Of a stretch of 64,000 nucleotides of DNA, positions 53,636 through 63,588 are shown one piece after another. The DNA comes from Planctomycetota bacterium. GTDB taxonomy: Bacteria > Planctomycetota > Planctomycetia > Pirellulales > Lacipirellulaceae. The notes under the pieces were generated by a model. It saw only the letters and a list, made by a program, of their open reading frames with translations, was not told where the DNA came from and made no database searches. The stretch covers positions 372,001-436,000 of the forward strand of contig JAJDEF010000022.1 in the NCBI GenBank assembly GCA_029259945.1, written 5' to 3'. The stretch's first letter is position 1. Each line of letters opens with the position of its first letter. Made by a program: the position numbers and the translations under genes.

Positions 53636-53920
53636 TCATCCTTGGGCGACTGTCTGTTTCACCTGCGCAAGCTCGCTAATTTGACTCCGGAGTTCCTGAT
53701 TCTCTTTCTTCAAGTCGCAAAGGTATAGGCTCATCATATAGAAGCACATCGGCATGTAGCCGTAGAAGGCTATCATTCCAACACCCGACGTACCCGTCGT
53801 GAATCGCCCAACTAGGTCACCGACGAGCGTGATCAACGAAAGACACGCACAGAATTTCGTCGCGGTCCATGGAGTCGGAGACCATTGATCGGGGGTCCAT
53901 AGATGAGTCTTTTTTCGCAT
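53636..53920 (-). CDS. small membrane protein with C-terminal coiled coil, function unknown
   Basis: I do not recognise a family. The 94 residues start at the ATG at 53920, chosen because GAGGTG lies six bases upstream; an in-frame ATG four codons earlier lacks this. There are two likely membrane helices (FCACLSLITLVGDLVG and GVGMIAFYGYMPMCFYMMSL). They are followed by a short heptad-type tail (LKKENQELRSQISELAQVKQ). It is an isolated gene downstream of the toxin-antitoxin locus with unrelated content. Confidence 0.55.
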   Translation of the reverse strand: MRKKTHLWTPDQWSPTPWTATKFCACLSLITLVGDLVGRFTTGTSGVGMIAFYGYMPMCFYMMSLYLCDLKKENQELRSQISELAQVKQTVAQG

Positions 53921-54265
53921 CGCGCACCTCATTGGTTGTGTGGATTGCTGAACAGGAATATAGATTGATTTCGTCTTGCCCTATTCTAGTAAAATAGCCA
54001 CCTTGCCGTTGGCTGTAAATCATTTTACTTCAAGGTATTAGTGCTTTTGTCACCGGCTAATACAAAGAAATTTTCGGGCAAAAGGCACAATAGGCAACTG
54101 CAGGATCAGATTTCGCTGCTAGCACCTCCGATCTCGCTTGACGGTTTCGCCCCGTTTCTCTATTTCTTGCCGCTCAGTTAAGTCTTTCCACGTCTGCGCA
54201 CGCGCGTTGGGCGTGGGTTTGCAACCACTTGTCCCATCGATCGGAACCTCGGTTCCGAGTGCCAG
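53921..54265. other. intergenic region of 345 bases
   Basis: No gene is recognised. A plausible plus-strand promoter (TTGACG at 54138-54143, 17-base spacer, TATTTC at 54161-54166) lies about 100 bases before the lipoprotein gene. Confidence 0.35.
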
Positions 54266-55612
54266 ATGTACCCAGCGACGAATAAATCCTCGATGTCTCT
54301 TGCCTCGACTTTGCTTTCCTTGAGCATGGTTTTCGCACTAGTGACGAGTCTCGCCGGCTGTCGATCAGCGCGCGACAATCAGATTGACATCCTCGAACGC
54401 GAGCTACGAAGCCAAGAAGATTACATCTACGAACTCGAGGATTACATCGTCGAGTACTCCGACAAGTTACAAGATTGCCGTTGTACACATCCTCCCCACA
54501 AAACCGTGGTTCATCAAAAAACCTCGAGCCCCGATCTCGTGGACGCTAAACCACTCGAAGATGTCGACGACTACACCGTCCACCAACCGACATCCGAAGA
54601 GCCCGCTGAGGTGCCAATGCCGGAACCTGATCCGCCAAAGGCCCAGCCGCTAAAAGAAAGTCAGCCTCTGCCTGAAGACATCGAAGTGCCCAACCTAGAG
54701 TTCGAACTGGACGAACCCGTCAGCCAACGTGCCATGCCCCAAGACCAGCTTGAAGTCGCCCAGGCCATGTTTGACGAAGACGAGGTCGACGGACAATTCA
54801 TTTTTATCCCCGACCCCTCTGCAAATGAAGAGTTCGAGATGGCTGCCGATACCCTTATCGAAGATCCGCAGCTTGTTGAGGCTGCTTACGAAGAGCAAGA
54901 AGAAATGAAGGTTTACGGCCAAGCAAAGCGGATTGTGATCACCGAGGTTCTCCGAGGCGGCGAGCGCGAAGGTTCGCCACAAACGCTGCTCACGGTTGTC
55001 GAAGCACGAGATTCCAAAAACGAACCCGCCGAACTCGACGGCATGGTCTCACTCATGGTGATGACCACCGACAAGACCCGACCGAAACGACTCCGACGGT
55101 GGGACTTCAGCGAAGAAGAAACCCTCTCGTCCTGGCAGCTCTCGCATCTAGGCGATGGCTTACACCTGGAGCTGCCGTTGGGCGAAGCTCCTTTGCCCAA
55201 TGAGCCGGTCGAACTATGGGCTCGCCTAATGACCAACGACGGCCGCAAGTTGCTTGCCCGCCTACCCTTCAGCCAATCGGCCCTGGTCACCATCGACAAT
55301 CGGCCAGATCCCGTCGACCAAGCCCTGGCCGAGGCCGTCCCACTCGAAAGCCAAGCAACCGAACTGCCCCAAGCGGTAGTCGTCATCGAGCCAGAAAAAC
55401 CAGCTGCCGACGGCCCCCAATGGCGAGCCTCCAAAGAAGCAGCCCAAGACGGTCGCGCCACAACCAACGGCTGGCAAGCAAGTCAGCAGTACGACACGCA
55501 AGTGCAGCAAGCCGCCACCACCTCGCACTCCACAAAAACGCCCGTCTGGACCACCGGACGAAGCGCCACAAGCAAGGTTTCAAATTCGAGCCGTTGGTCG
55601 AAGCAGCGTTAA
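54266..55612 (+). CDS. lipoprotein with coiled coil, planctomycete-type hypothetical
   Basis: A 448-residue exported lipoprotein. The signal peptide ends in the lipobox SLAGC (Cys at residue 32). A coiled coil follows (DILERELRSQEDYIYELEDY) and then an acidic, proline-rich linker to about residue 200. Residues about 215-360 form a compact domain (RIVITEVLRGGEREGSPQTL; LRRWDFSEEETLSSWQL; DGLHLELPLGEAPLPNEPVE). The tail is rich in Ser, Thr and Gln. I do not know a function; the layout suggests an envelope protein tethered to the membrane. ATG 54266 is kept because Lys7 gives the signal peptide a positive n-region; ATG 54293 is possible. Confidence 0.7.
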   Translation: MYPATNKSSMSLASTLLSLSMVFALVTSLAGCRSARDNQIDILERELRSQEDYIYELEDYIVEYSDKLQDCRCTHPPHKTVVHQKTSSPDLVDAKPLEDVDDYTVHQPTSEEPAEVPMPEPDPPKAQPLKESQPLPEDIEVPNLEFELDEPVSQRAMPQDQLEVAQAMFDEDEVDGQFIFIPDPSANEEFEMAADTLIEDPQLVEAAYEEQEEMKVYGQAKRIVITEVLRGGEREGSPQTLLTVVEARDSKNEPAELDGMVSLMVMTTDKTRPKRLRRWDFSEEETLSSWQLSHLGDGLHLELPLGEAPLPNEPVELWARLMTNDGRKLLARLPFSQSALVTIDNRPDPVDQALAEAVPLESQATELPQAVVVIEPEKPAADGPQWRASKEAAQDGRATTNGWQASQQYDTQVQQAATTSHSTKTPVWTTGRSATSKVSNSSRWSKQR

Positions 55613-55629
55613 GAGAATCAGCGCACAAC

Positions 55630-55657
55630 AAAGCCGTGGGGGTGCCCCCACGGCTTT
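55630..55657. terminator. bidirectional intrinsic terminator between convergent genes
   Basis: The perfect 12-base stem AAAGCCGTGGGG (55630-55641) pairs with CCCCACGGCTTT (55646-55657) around the loop GTGC. Short T-rich tracts flank it on both strands. It lies between the lipoprotein stop and the gap stop, so it can serve both. Confidence 0.85.
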
Positions 55658-55684
55658 ATTCTTGAAACCACGTTTGAGATTTTG

Positions 55685-56716
<1,032 letters not shown>

Positions 56717-56927
56717 TCACTAAACTAAATCTACCGCCCACAATGCCACTTCGGCATCGGGGCAAAATATCAAATTAGGCCGGAAAACTGGGGGACACCG
56801 CCCCCTGTCGGCCATCATCATTGGAAACCGAACCCGCCATTGTACTGCCATTAAGCAGGCTCAACAACCACCCGCCGAACCCCTCAGAACGTTGACGGCA
56901 GCCCTCCCCGTCCAGTAGCCTGAATCC

Positions 56928-57755
56928 ATGACCAACAGCACTCCCGCCCCAGAAAATCCGCCTCGCCCCAAGCGGATCACCGTCCCCAAGTTTTCTGCTC
57001 TCAAAGAGTCTACGCAAAAAATCACGATGATCACAGCTTACGACTACCCGATGGCCCGACTGGTCGACGAAGCGGGGGTCGAGGGCGTGTTGGTAGGCGA
57101 TAGCATGTCGATGGTGGTCCAAGGGCATGAAAACACCTTGCCCGTCACGCTCGACGAAATGATCTACCACGCCGAGATGGTCGGCCGCGCTGTCAATCGG
57201 GCCTTGGTGGTAGTCGACATGCCGTTTCCTAGCTATCACCTCGGTACCCACAAGGCAATTGAAAACGCCGGGCGGATTCTTAAAGAAACTCGCTGCCAAG
57301 CGGTCAAGCTAGAAGGTGGCGCCGACCAAGCCGAAACCATTGCCGCGTTAGTTTCTGCCGGCATCCCAGTCATGGCCCATTGCGGCCTGCGTCCTCAAAG
57401 CGTCCATCAGCTGGGAGGCTACCGAGTCCAGCGCGACGAAAATGCTTTGCTGAACGATGCGCGTACCGCCGAGCAAGCTGGCGCGTTTGCGGTCGTGCTG
57501 GAATGTGTCCCGGCAGACATCGCTAAAAAAATCACCAAGCATATCTCGATCCCCACCATCGGCATCGGTGCTGGCCCCGATTGCGATGGCCAAGTCCTCG
57601 TGCTGCACGATGTGCTCGGGCTCAATTGCGACTACGTCCCGCGATTTGTAAAAGCCTACGCCAATCTGCAAGAAGATATCACCAACGCCGTACGCCAATA
57701 TCGCAACGAAGTCCGCGATGGCCAGTTCCCAGGGCCAGAACATGGCTACAAGTAG
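56928..57755 (+). CDS. panB: 3-methyl-2-oxobutanoate hydroxymethyltransferase
   Basis: First committed step of pantothenate (coenzyme A) synthesis: hydroxymethylation of ketoisovalerate with methylenetetrahydrofolate. The 275 residues show KITMITAYDYPMARLVDEAG, VLVGDSMSMVVQGHENTLPV (metal Asp), VKLEGGADQAETIAALVSAG, MAHCGLRPQSVHQLGGYRVQ and PTIGIGAGPDCDGQVLVLHD. No panC or panD is adjacent. It converges with the DCC-family gene, whose stop lies 11 bases away. Confidence 0.96.
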   Translation: MTNSTPAPENPPRPKRITVPKFSALKESTQKITMITAYDYPMARLVDEAGVEGVLVGDSMSMVVQGHENTLPVTLDEMIYHAEMVGRAVNRALVVVDMPFPSYHLGTHKAIENAGRILKETRCQAVKLEGGADQAETIAALVSAGIPVMAHCGLRPQSVHQLGGYRVQRDENALLNDARTAEQAGAFAVVLECVPADIAKKITKHISIPTIGIGAGPDCDGQVLVLHDVLGLNCDYVPRFVKAYANLQEDITNAVRQYRNEVRDGQFPGPEHGYK

Positions 57756-57766
57756 CTACGTGTTTC

Positions 57767-58198
57767 TCACCGATGCAATTGGCAAGCATCGCTATCGCAA
57801 GTTTCCGTTCCGCTAAGTCGATAACGATTCCGCGCAATCCAACGGTAGAGAGGTCGCCAAACAAGCATGCTGCCGGGGAAGTAAAGAAAGGGCGAAGCCC
57901 ACCAAAGGCGGCGTAGGCGGCGGCTCAAATGGCGAATCGCTTCGGGGCCCCAATGTTGCCGCCCCTCGACGTCGACGATGCACATTTCTTCCATCAATCG
58001 ATCGGCCGACATATCGGGCCAGCGCCGCGCAACCTCGACATCGTGCAACGACAGATAGCTCAGCTTCTGCTGGCAATCCCACCACGGCAACTTTCTAACC
58101 TGACCCGTGCAAATACGACAGTTCCCATCGTAAATCACCACATCGGCATCAGACCGGTCGGTCGGGCAGGGCAGGGTAGTGCTAGAATCTGTGGACAT
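57767..58198 (-). CDS. DCC family thiol-disulfide oxidoreductase-like protein (DUF393)
   Basis: A 143-residue protein from the ATG at 58198 (MSTDSSTTLPCP). The family signature is VVIYDGNCRICTGQVRKLPW, in which CRIC forms the CxxC pair after the Asp-Gly-x-Cys start. The late ASPFLYFPGSMLVWRPLYRW segment is also typical. The family is predicted to act in thiol-disulfide exchange; biochemical support is thin. The upstream open stretch to 58231 adds only eleven residues without features. Confidence 0.87.
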   Translation of the reverse strand: MSTDSSTTLPCPTDRSDADVVIYDGNCRICTGQVRKLPWWDCQQKLSYLSLHDVEVARRWPDMSADRLMEEMCIVDVEGRQHWGPEAIRHLSRRLRRLWWASPFLYFPGSMLVWRPLYRWIARNRYRLSGTETCDSDACQLHR

Positions 58199-58402
58199 TG
58201 AAATTCGACTATTCTGGGTTTTCACCCTCATCGATCACAGGATCACCGCATTCCAACGTGACTCACTAACGTAAGATCGGTAGAATGTGGGGTACTAGAG
58301 CCGATTTCAAAACGCCAAAAAAGCATCCCACGGCCGGAGATTTTCGTGCCAAGAGTGGGTTTTGAAACCGGCTGTACAAATTGTACCCCAGGAACCGCGG
58401 CA

Positions 58403-60049
58403 ATGGATCAGATACTTGAGCAAGTGGCACGTGCCCGACGGCGTTTGTCGCTCGAACTGTTTCTCAATCGGCTCATTCGGTGCTGGTTTGTCGGCATGAT
58501 CGTTGCGTTCGTTGCCATTGCTTTGCCCAGAATCGTAACGATTGCAAACTTGCCCAGCCGCTGGGAGCTTTTCTGCGGAATCGTCGGACTCGTTGGCGGG
58601 CTGCTCGTCGCCTCAGTTTGGACACTCCTGCGAGGACGTACCGAGCTAGAAGCCGCCGTCGAAATCGATCGCCGATACAATCTGCGCGAACGAGTTGCCA
58701 GCAGCCTATCGCTCTCGCCCGCAAATGCAGAAACTCCCGCGGGACAAGCTTTGGTGAACGATGCCATCCGGTCGCTTCGTCGGGTCGATATCGACGAAAA
58801 ATTCCGCATTCAATTTCACCGCCGAGCCTGGCTACCGCTGGTTCCTGCAATGTTGGCCTTCCTGTTAGCCGCGTTTGTTGACAATCACGAAGCACAAAGC
58901 AGCATCGACCCGCAAGCCAAGCGCGCAGCCCAAGAACAACTCGACAACGCCGCAAAAATGCTACGCAAACGGATGACAGAGCGCCGCAAGCAAGCGGCGA
59001 AGAAGGGGCTCAAAAATGCCGAAGGTTTATTCCGCGAGTTAGAACGACAAACCGAGGAAATAGCGCAGGCGCGTGATGCCGATCGCAAAAAAACGCTCGT
59101 AAAAATCAACGACCTTGCGAAGCAACTCGCGCAACGACGTCAGCAATTAGGCGGAGAACAACAACTGCGTAAGCAACTTCAAAAACTCAATAACTTGAGC
59201 CGCGGCCCAGCAGATAAAGCCATCAACGCGATGAAAAAAGGGGATTGGAAAACTGCCATACAAGAATTTAACAAACTGAAAAAACAGCTAGAAAACAGCA
59301 GTCTCGACGAAACCGAAAAAAAAGAGCTTGAGCAACAGCTCAACCAGCTGAAAGAACAGTTGGCCGCTGCCGCCCAAGCCCGCCAACAGGCAATCGAAAA
59401 ACTAAAGAAACAAATCGAGCAAGAGCGCCAACAAGGCAACCTGTCTCGCGCCGGCGAGCTGCAACAAAAGCTCGACCAAATGCAGCAACAACAACAGCAA
59501 ATGAATCAGATGAATGCTCTCGCACAAAAATTGGGCGTGTGCCAACAATGCATGAACCGAGGCGATACTTCCGGCGCAGCCCAGGCGCTCGGCGAAATGA
59601 TGCAACAGATGCAGCAGATCGAACAAGCCATGCAAGAGGGCGAGTTGCTCGACATGGCGATGGATCAATTGCAAATGGCCAAAGATGCAATGGGCTGCAA
59701 GCAATGCCAAGGCCAAGGGTGTCAGGCGTGTCAGGGCGGTGGGAACCAATTTAGCGAAGAGTCTCGCAACGGAATGGGGGCAGGGCGCGGATTTGGCCCA
59801 CGACCAGACGAAGAGAACCCCACCAATTTCCGCGATTCACGGGTTCGTCAAAACACGGGCCGCGGCGCCGCTGTCCTTACCGGCGAAGCGGACGGCCCGA
59901 ACCGCCGGGGCATGGTCGTCGAAACAATCAAAGAACAAATGGAAGCCCAAAGCAGCGTCGAGGCCGATCCCGTGGTCGTCGAAAAACTCCCCAAGGCCTA
60001 CCGCGAGCATGCGGAAGAATTCTTCAATAGCTTGAGAGAAGGCCGTTAA
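58403..60049 (+). CDS. large Gln-rich coiled-coil membrane protein with CxxC motifs, function unknown
   Basis: I do not recognise a named family. From the ATG at 58403 (MDQILEQVARARRR) it has 548 residues. Two membrane helices lie within residues about 25-76 and a third near 140-160 (WLPLVPAMLAFLLAAFV). A coiled coil of more than 200 residues rich in Gln, Lys and Glu follows. After it come two cysteine motifs, VCQQC and CKQCQGQGCQACQG, which resemble a DnaJ-type zinc module, then a Gly/Arg-rich tail. Proteins with this N-terminal layout occur in planctomycetes near MoxR/DUF58/VWA genes; none are seen here. The frame extends back to 58346. Confidence 0.72.
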   Translation: MDQILEQVARARRRLSLELFLNRLIRCWFVGMIVAFVAIALPRIVTIANLPSRWELFCGIVGLVGGLLVASVWTLLRGRTELEAAVEIDRRYNLRERVASSLSLSPANAETPAGQALVNDAIRSLRRVDIDEKFRIQFHRRAWLPLVPAMLAFLLAAFVDNHEAQSSIDPQAKRAAQEQLDNAAKMLRKRMTERRKQAAKKGLKNAEGLFRELERQTEEIAQARDADRKKTLVKINDLAKQLAQRRQQLGGEQQLRKQLQKLNNLSRGPADKAINAMKKGDWKTAIQEFNKLKKQLENSSLDETEKKELEQQLNQLKEQLAAAAQARQQAIEKLKKQIEQERQQGNLSRAGELQQKLDQMQQQQQQMNQMNALAQKLGVCQQCMNRGDTSGAAQALGEMMQQMQQIEQAMQEGELLDMAMDQLQMAKDAMGCKQCQGQGCQACQGGGNQFSEESRNGMGAGRGFGPRPDEENPTNFRDSRVRQNTGRGAAVLTGEADGPNRRGMVVETIKEQMEAQSSVEADPVVVEKLPKAYREHAEEFFNSLREGR

Positions 60050-60063
60050 GCTCCGCTAGACGC

Positions 60064-60134
60064 TGTGGGAGGCGTCTCCGACGCCGATTGAGGCGGAATT
60101 AGCCACTTCTGGGCGTCGAGAGGCGCCTCCCACA
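60064..60134. repeat. inverted repeat, GTGGGAGGCG-type palindromic element
   Basis: The left arm TGTGGGAGGCG (60064-60074) with its continuation CTCCGACGCC (to 60085) pairs imperfectly with GGCGTCGAG (60112-60120) and GGCGCCTCCCACA (60122-60134). It lies 15 bases after the coiled-coil gene. It may be a terminator or a dispersed palindromic repeat; no T run follows, which favours the latter. Confidence 0.6.
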
Positions 60135-60291
60135 AGGCTCCCCTATCGCCAGGATATAGGAAATTCTGGCGAATTGGCGTAGGACAGATAAAATGGGCGC
60201 CATATACTTTTGGGGTAGAAATGCACTTCGCTTGGTTCACCTGCGAACCACCGCATTTCATGGCTGAAAGAATGTGAAGGGGGAACCTCAC

Positions 60292-62568
60292 GTGCAACAA
60301 GCTTTTACCCGTCTCATCGTCGCACTGCTCATCGCAGTTTGGGCGAGTGGCAATTCCTCGATCGGCAACGCCGAATCAACATCCAACGAGGTCTCCTCGC
60401 TGCAAGCGGCGTTGGCCGATTTAGACCAATGGATTGGCGACGAAGCGAACGGACAAAAGTGGCGAAAGTTTTTGGCGACCGCCGCTTTGCAAAAGCAGAT
60501 CGCCGCCGGCAGCGGTGCCGATCCCGCGGTGGTTTCGCAAGTGCTCGCGAAATATCGGTCGGGGGCCCTGGGCCTAGAGAAGCCACGATTCGTCAAGGTT
60601 CGTCAAGAAATCGATCAATGGCTCACAGCACTCCGCGGGCAATATGCCAACGATTTAGCAAAGATGGCTTGGGCATCGCGTGGCGACTACAACCCCGCCG
60701 CCATAGCAGGCCGCCTGCCAGCCCTTCGCACCGAGCTACGCACCACCGCCCAACAGTTGGAACAAAAACTGGGCACCAGCTCCGAGCTTGCCCAGGGTTG
60801 GAAACGATACCTCAAATGGGAATTGCTCGAGCTGCATTTCAACGACGCGGTAAAAGTTCGAGGCGAATCGCTGGCGAATCTTGATGTGGTCTTAAAACGC
60901 TTTCGCTCCAACCGACCCGGCTTAGAGCATCCGGCTTTCCTAGAAACCGCAGCCGCCCTTTCTAGCTATCGCGATATGGTTGCTTGGCACGAAAAAGTTC
61001 GCCAAGTGGCAAAACGGTCCCGCAAAAAACGTAGCCTAGCGAGCGTTGAACTTCGAACCTACACCATGCAGTTGCTCGGCTTGAAAAAGGCGTTAACTCA
61101 ACATCAAGAAGAAGCAACCGTCGAAACCACACGCAAAATTGCTGAAACGCTGGGGCTGATCGAAACTCTCCAACAATCGCCGCAGTTGGTCGCTGCCATG
61201 CGGAAACGTTATGCGCAGCCGAATCTACTGACCTCTGTCTCAGAAGAAGCAATCCGTCAACTTGCCCAACGCCCCGTGCAAGATACGCAACCTGTTCGCG
61301 ACGTCATTCTTGGCGCGCAGATTCGAGGGACGGCAGTCTCTACTGGTTTTTTAACGCTCGAAACTTTCTCGGCTACCGACCATATCGAAATCGAAGCCCA
61401 AATCGCCGGCAACATTCACTCGAACACGACGGGCTACAAAAAACCGGTCGTCATTACGAGTCAGGGGAACACGTCCTTTGTTTCCACCAAACGATTGCTG
61501 CTCTCCGACGGCCAATTCCTGCTCCTACCCGCCTGCACTTCGGCAAATACGAAGAATCAAGTCTGTTCGATCCATAAGACCGGCGGTCAATTCGCCCGTC
61601 AACTCATCGAGCGGATCGCCTGGAAACAGGTAAAAAAGAAGAAGTCGCAAAGCCAGGCGATTGCTTCGCAGCACGCCGAGCAGAAAATCTCAAAGAAGTT
61701 CAACCAACAAATTGGCGAAGCCATTTCCCAAGCCCGCCAAAAGTACGATGAAAAAGTACGAGCCGCGTTAATCCGGACGGGAATGTTTCCCCAAGAGTTG
61801 AATTTTGCTTCGACCGACAGTTCGATTCATATCGAAGCTAGGCTGGCTTCCTACGAACAAGTTTCCACCGACCAAGCGGCGGTCGAACTTCCATCGAACA
61901 ACGATTTCTCGATTCAAATCCATGAAACCGCCATCAATAATTTCCTGCCCACCCTCTTAGGTGGTCTTGCCGTTCAACAAAACTCCGAAGACGCGCCGCC
62001 GCAACTCACAGGCAATGCTCTCCCGTGGCTCAAAAAACTGGTAAAGAAAAAGAGCGAAGAACGACAAACGACCCCCGACGCTTCATCCGATGAGTCGGAC
62101 GAGGAGGTCGCCTCCGACTTCAAACCCTTCTCCATCCTTCTCGATCATGCATATCCGCTAAGCGTGAGTTTCGACGGCCAGCAACTGAACGTTCGCATTC
62201 GCGTGGCCGAAATGAAAACTATCGAAGAAGGCGAAGAAACCATCCGCACCGGCTGGGACTTCTTGGTCTCCTACGCCATCGTCCAAGACGGCAATCAAGT
62301 AACCCTCAATCGCGTCGGCGAAGTAGAAGCCTTCCCAACTGGCTTCGACCCTCGCTGGGATGCCAAACTCACCAGCGAACAAGTCGCCACGCGAGGTGCT
62401 TTGACAAAGATACTCAAAAATCGATCCAAGCAAGGCAAAGGTTTCCCCGAAAAAATCGTCCTCCCCGAACTAGAAATCCCCCGGCCCGAAAAAGCAAACC
62501 TCATCCCCATCCTACAACACCTCGAATCTGGCAACGGCTGGCTAACCATCGGTTACCAACTACCATAG
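60292..62568 (+). CDS. exported hypothetical protein with an internal duplication
   Basis: I do not recognise the family. The GTG at 60292, with AAGGGGGAA about eight bases upstream, starts a signal peptide (QQAFTRLIVALLIAVWASGN) and gives 758 residues. Residues about 40-111 and 154-231 look like two copies of one helical unit: WRKFL/WKRYL and then GLEKPRF/GLEHPAF at matching distances. The middle part (ILGAQIRGTAVSTGFLTLET; IEIEAQIAGNIHSNTTGYKK) appears beta-rich. The C-terminal part has ILLDHAYPLSVSFDGQQLNV. A periplasmic or outer-membrane role is likely; no catalytic motif is seen. Confidence 0.75.
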   Translation: MQQAFTRLIVALLIAVWASGNSSIGNAESTSNEVSSLQAALADLDQWIGDEANGQKWRKFLATAALQKQIAAGSGADPAVVSQVLAKYRSGALGLEKPRFVKVRQEIDQWLTALRGQYANDLAKMAWASRGDYNPAAIAGRLPALRTELRTTAQQLEQKLGTSSELAQGWKRYLKWELLELHFNDAVKVRGESLANLDVVLKRFRSNRPGLEHPAFLETAAALSSYRDMVAWHEKVRQVAKRSRKKRSLASVELRTYTMQLLGLKKALTQHQEEATVETTRKIAETLGLIETLQQSPQLVAAMRKRYAQPNLLTSVSEEAIRQLAQRPVQDTQPVRDVILGAQIRGTAVSTGFLTLETFSATDHIEIEAQIAGNIHSNTTGYKKPVVITSQGNTSFVSTKRLLLSDGQFLLLPACTSANTKNQVCSIHKTGGQFARQLIERIAWKQVKKKKSQSQAIASQHAEQKISKKFNQQIGEAISQARQKYDEKVRAALIRTGMFPQELNFASTDSSIHIEARLASYEQVSTDQAAVELPSNNDFSIQIHETAINNFLPTLLGGLAVQQNSEDAPPQLTGNALPWLKKLVKKKSEERQTTPDASSDESDEEVASDFKPFSILLDHAYPLSVSFDGQQLNVRIRVAEMKTIEEGEETIRTGWDFLVSYAIVQDGNQVTLNRVGEVEAFPTGFDPRWDAKLTSEQVATRGALTKILKNRSKQGKGFPEKIVLPELEIPRPEKANLIPILQHLESGNGWLTIGYQLP

Positions 62569-62700
62569 CCCGCCCATCCTGGCCGGAGTAACGGGTAACG
62601 AGTAGGCTTGGAAAATGGTTAAATACTATTTGCAAATAGTTCTTCTCCTGGGTCTTTTGTGGGGGGCCCGATTGGTGTTCCACACGAACAGAGGTGCAGG

Positions 62701-63486
62701 ATGAGAGATCAAATCGATGCCGATCGCAAGCAGAAAATCCAGGAGGCGTTACTCGGCGCCAACACTGGCTGCCTGTTGAACTTTCCACTGTTGTTTGGCC
62801 TACCAATCGTGGGGATCGGCGGATTCTTTGTGTACCTGGGTCTGAACAAGATGCACGAGCAAGCCCAGTTAAATGACGTCGTGATCAGCGTCCCAGCAAC
62901 CATCGATTCTAGCGAGGTCCGGCAGTCGACCACAAAAACGGGACCGGATGTGGCCAGTACAACGACTTCGTATTGGGCCGAAATCGAATTCACCTATGAA
63001 CATGATGGCAAAGAGCAAAAATCAAACAGAGTCTGGCCCATTGGAGAAGGTGGGAATGAGGAAGACATACTCGCAATTGTTGAACGCTATCCTCCGGACG
63101 CACAAGTCATGGTGTTCGTAGACTCAGAAGATCCTGGCCGGGCGTTCCTCGAGAAGCGATGGAGCCAGATGCCCTACGTATCGGTGAGCATCGGTTGCCT
63201 ACCGGCTGTGTTCGTTACAGCTTTGTGCGTTCTGGTTGCCGGCTGGAAGCGTCCAGGAATAGCAATGCTGAGCAGCTTAGTTGTCGGGGTGATCGTGATC
63301 TTCCTGACGGTGTTGGCGGGCGAACACTACCTGAGGAATGTGCCGCCGAGTGATCGCGTGTGGTGGATGTGGCTAGTACTTGCTGGATCCTGCGTCCTAG
63401 TACTTGGACTGATGGCTGCGGTAATCAAGGCAAGGTGGCTTAACCGGCTATATCTAGAGGCCACCGAAGCTGCTGAATCTAGTTGA
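62701..63486 (+). CDS. DUF3592 domain membrane protein
   Basis: A 261-residue membrane protein from the ATG at 62701 (MRDQIDADRKQK), chosen because GAGGTGCAGG lies directly upstream. The N-terminal helix is FPLLFGLPIVGIGGFFVYLG. The DUF3592 extracytoplasmic domain follows (VVISVPATIDSSEVRQ; YWAEIEFTYEHDGKEQ; ERYPPDAQVMVFVDSEDPGR). Three C-terminal helices follow (VSIGCLPAVFVTALCVLVAG and two more). The function of the family is unknown to me. It converges with the PEP-CTERM gene at the window edge. Confidence 0.83.
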   Translation: MRDQIDADRKQKIQEALLGANTGCLLNFPLLFGLPIVGIGGFFVYLGLNKMHEQAQLNDVVISVPATIDSSEVRQSTTKTGPDVASTTTSYWAEIEFTYEHDGKEQKSNRVWPIGEGGNEEDILAIVERYPPDAQVMVFVDSEDPGRAFLEKRWSQMPYVSVSIGCLPAVFVTALCVLVAGWKRPGIAMLSSLVVGVIVIFLTVLAGEHYLRNVPPSDRVWWMWLVLAGSCVLVLGLMAAVIKARWLNRLYLEATEAAESS

Positions 63487-63588
63487 GTGGAATTAAAAGT
63501 TAGTAGAGGGCGTGCTCGCCGCATTATTTGGTGCGTTACAAAGGAACAATGCGCTCAAGCTGATATCGAACGTACCGCTTTTCTAAAA

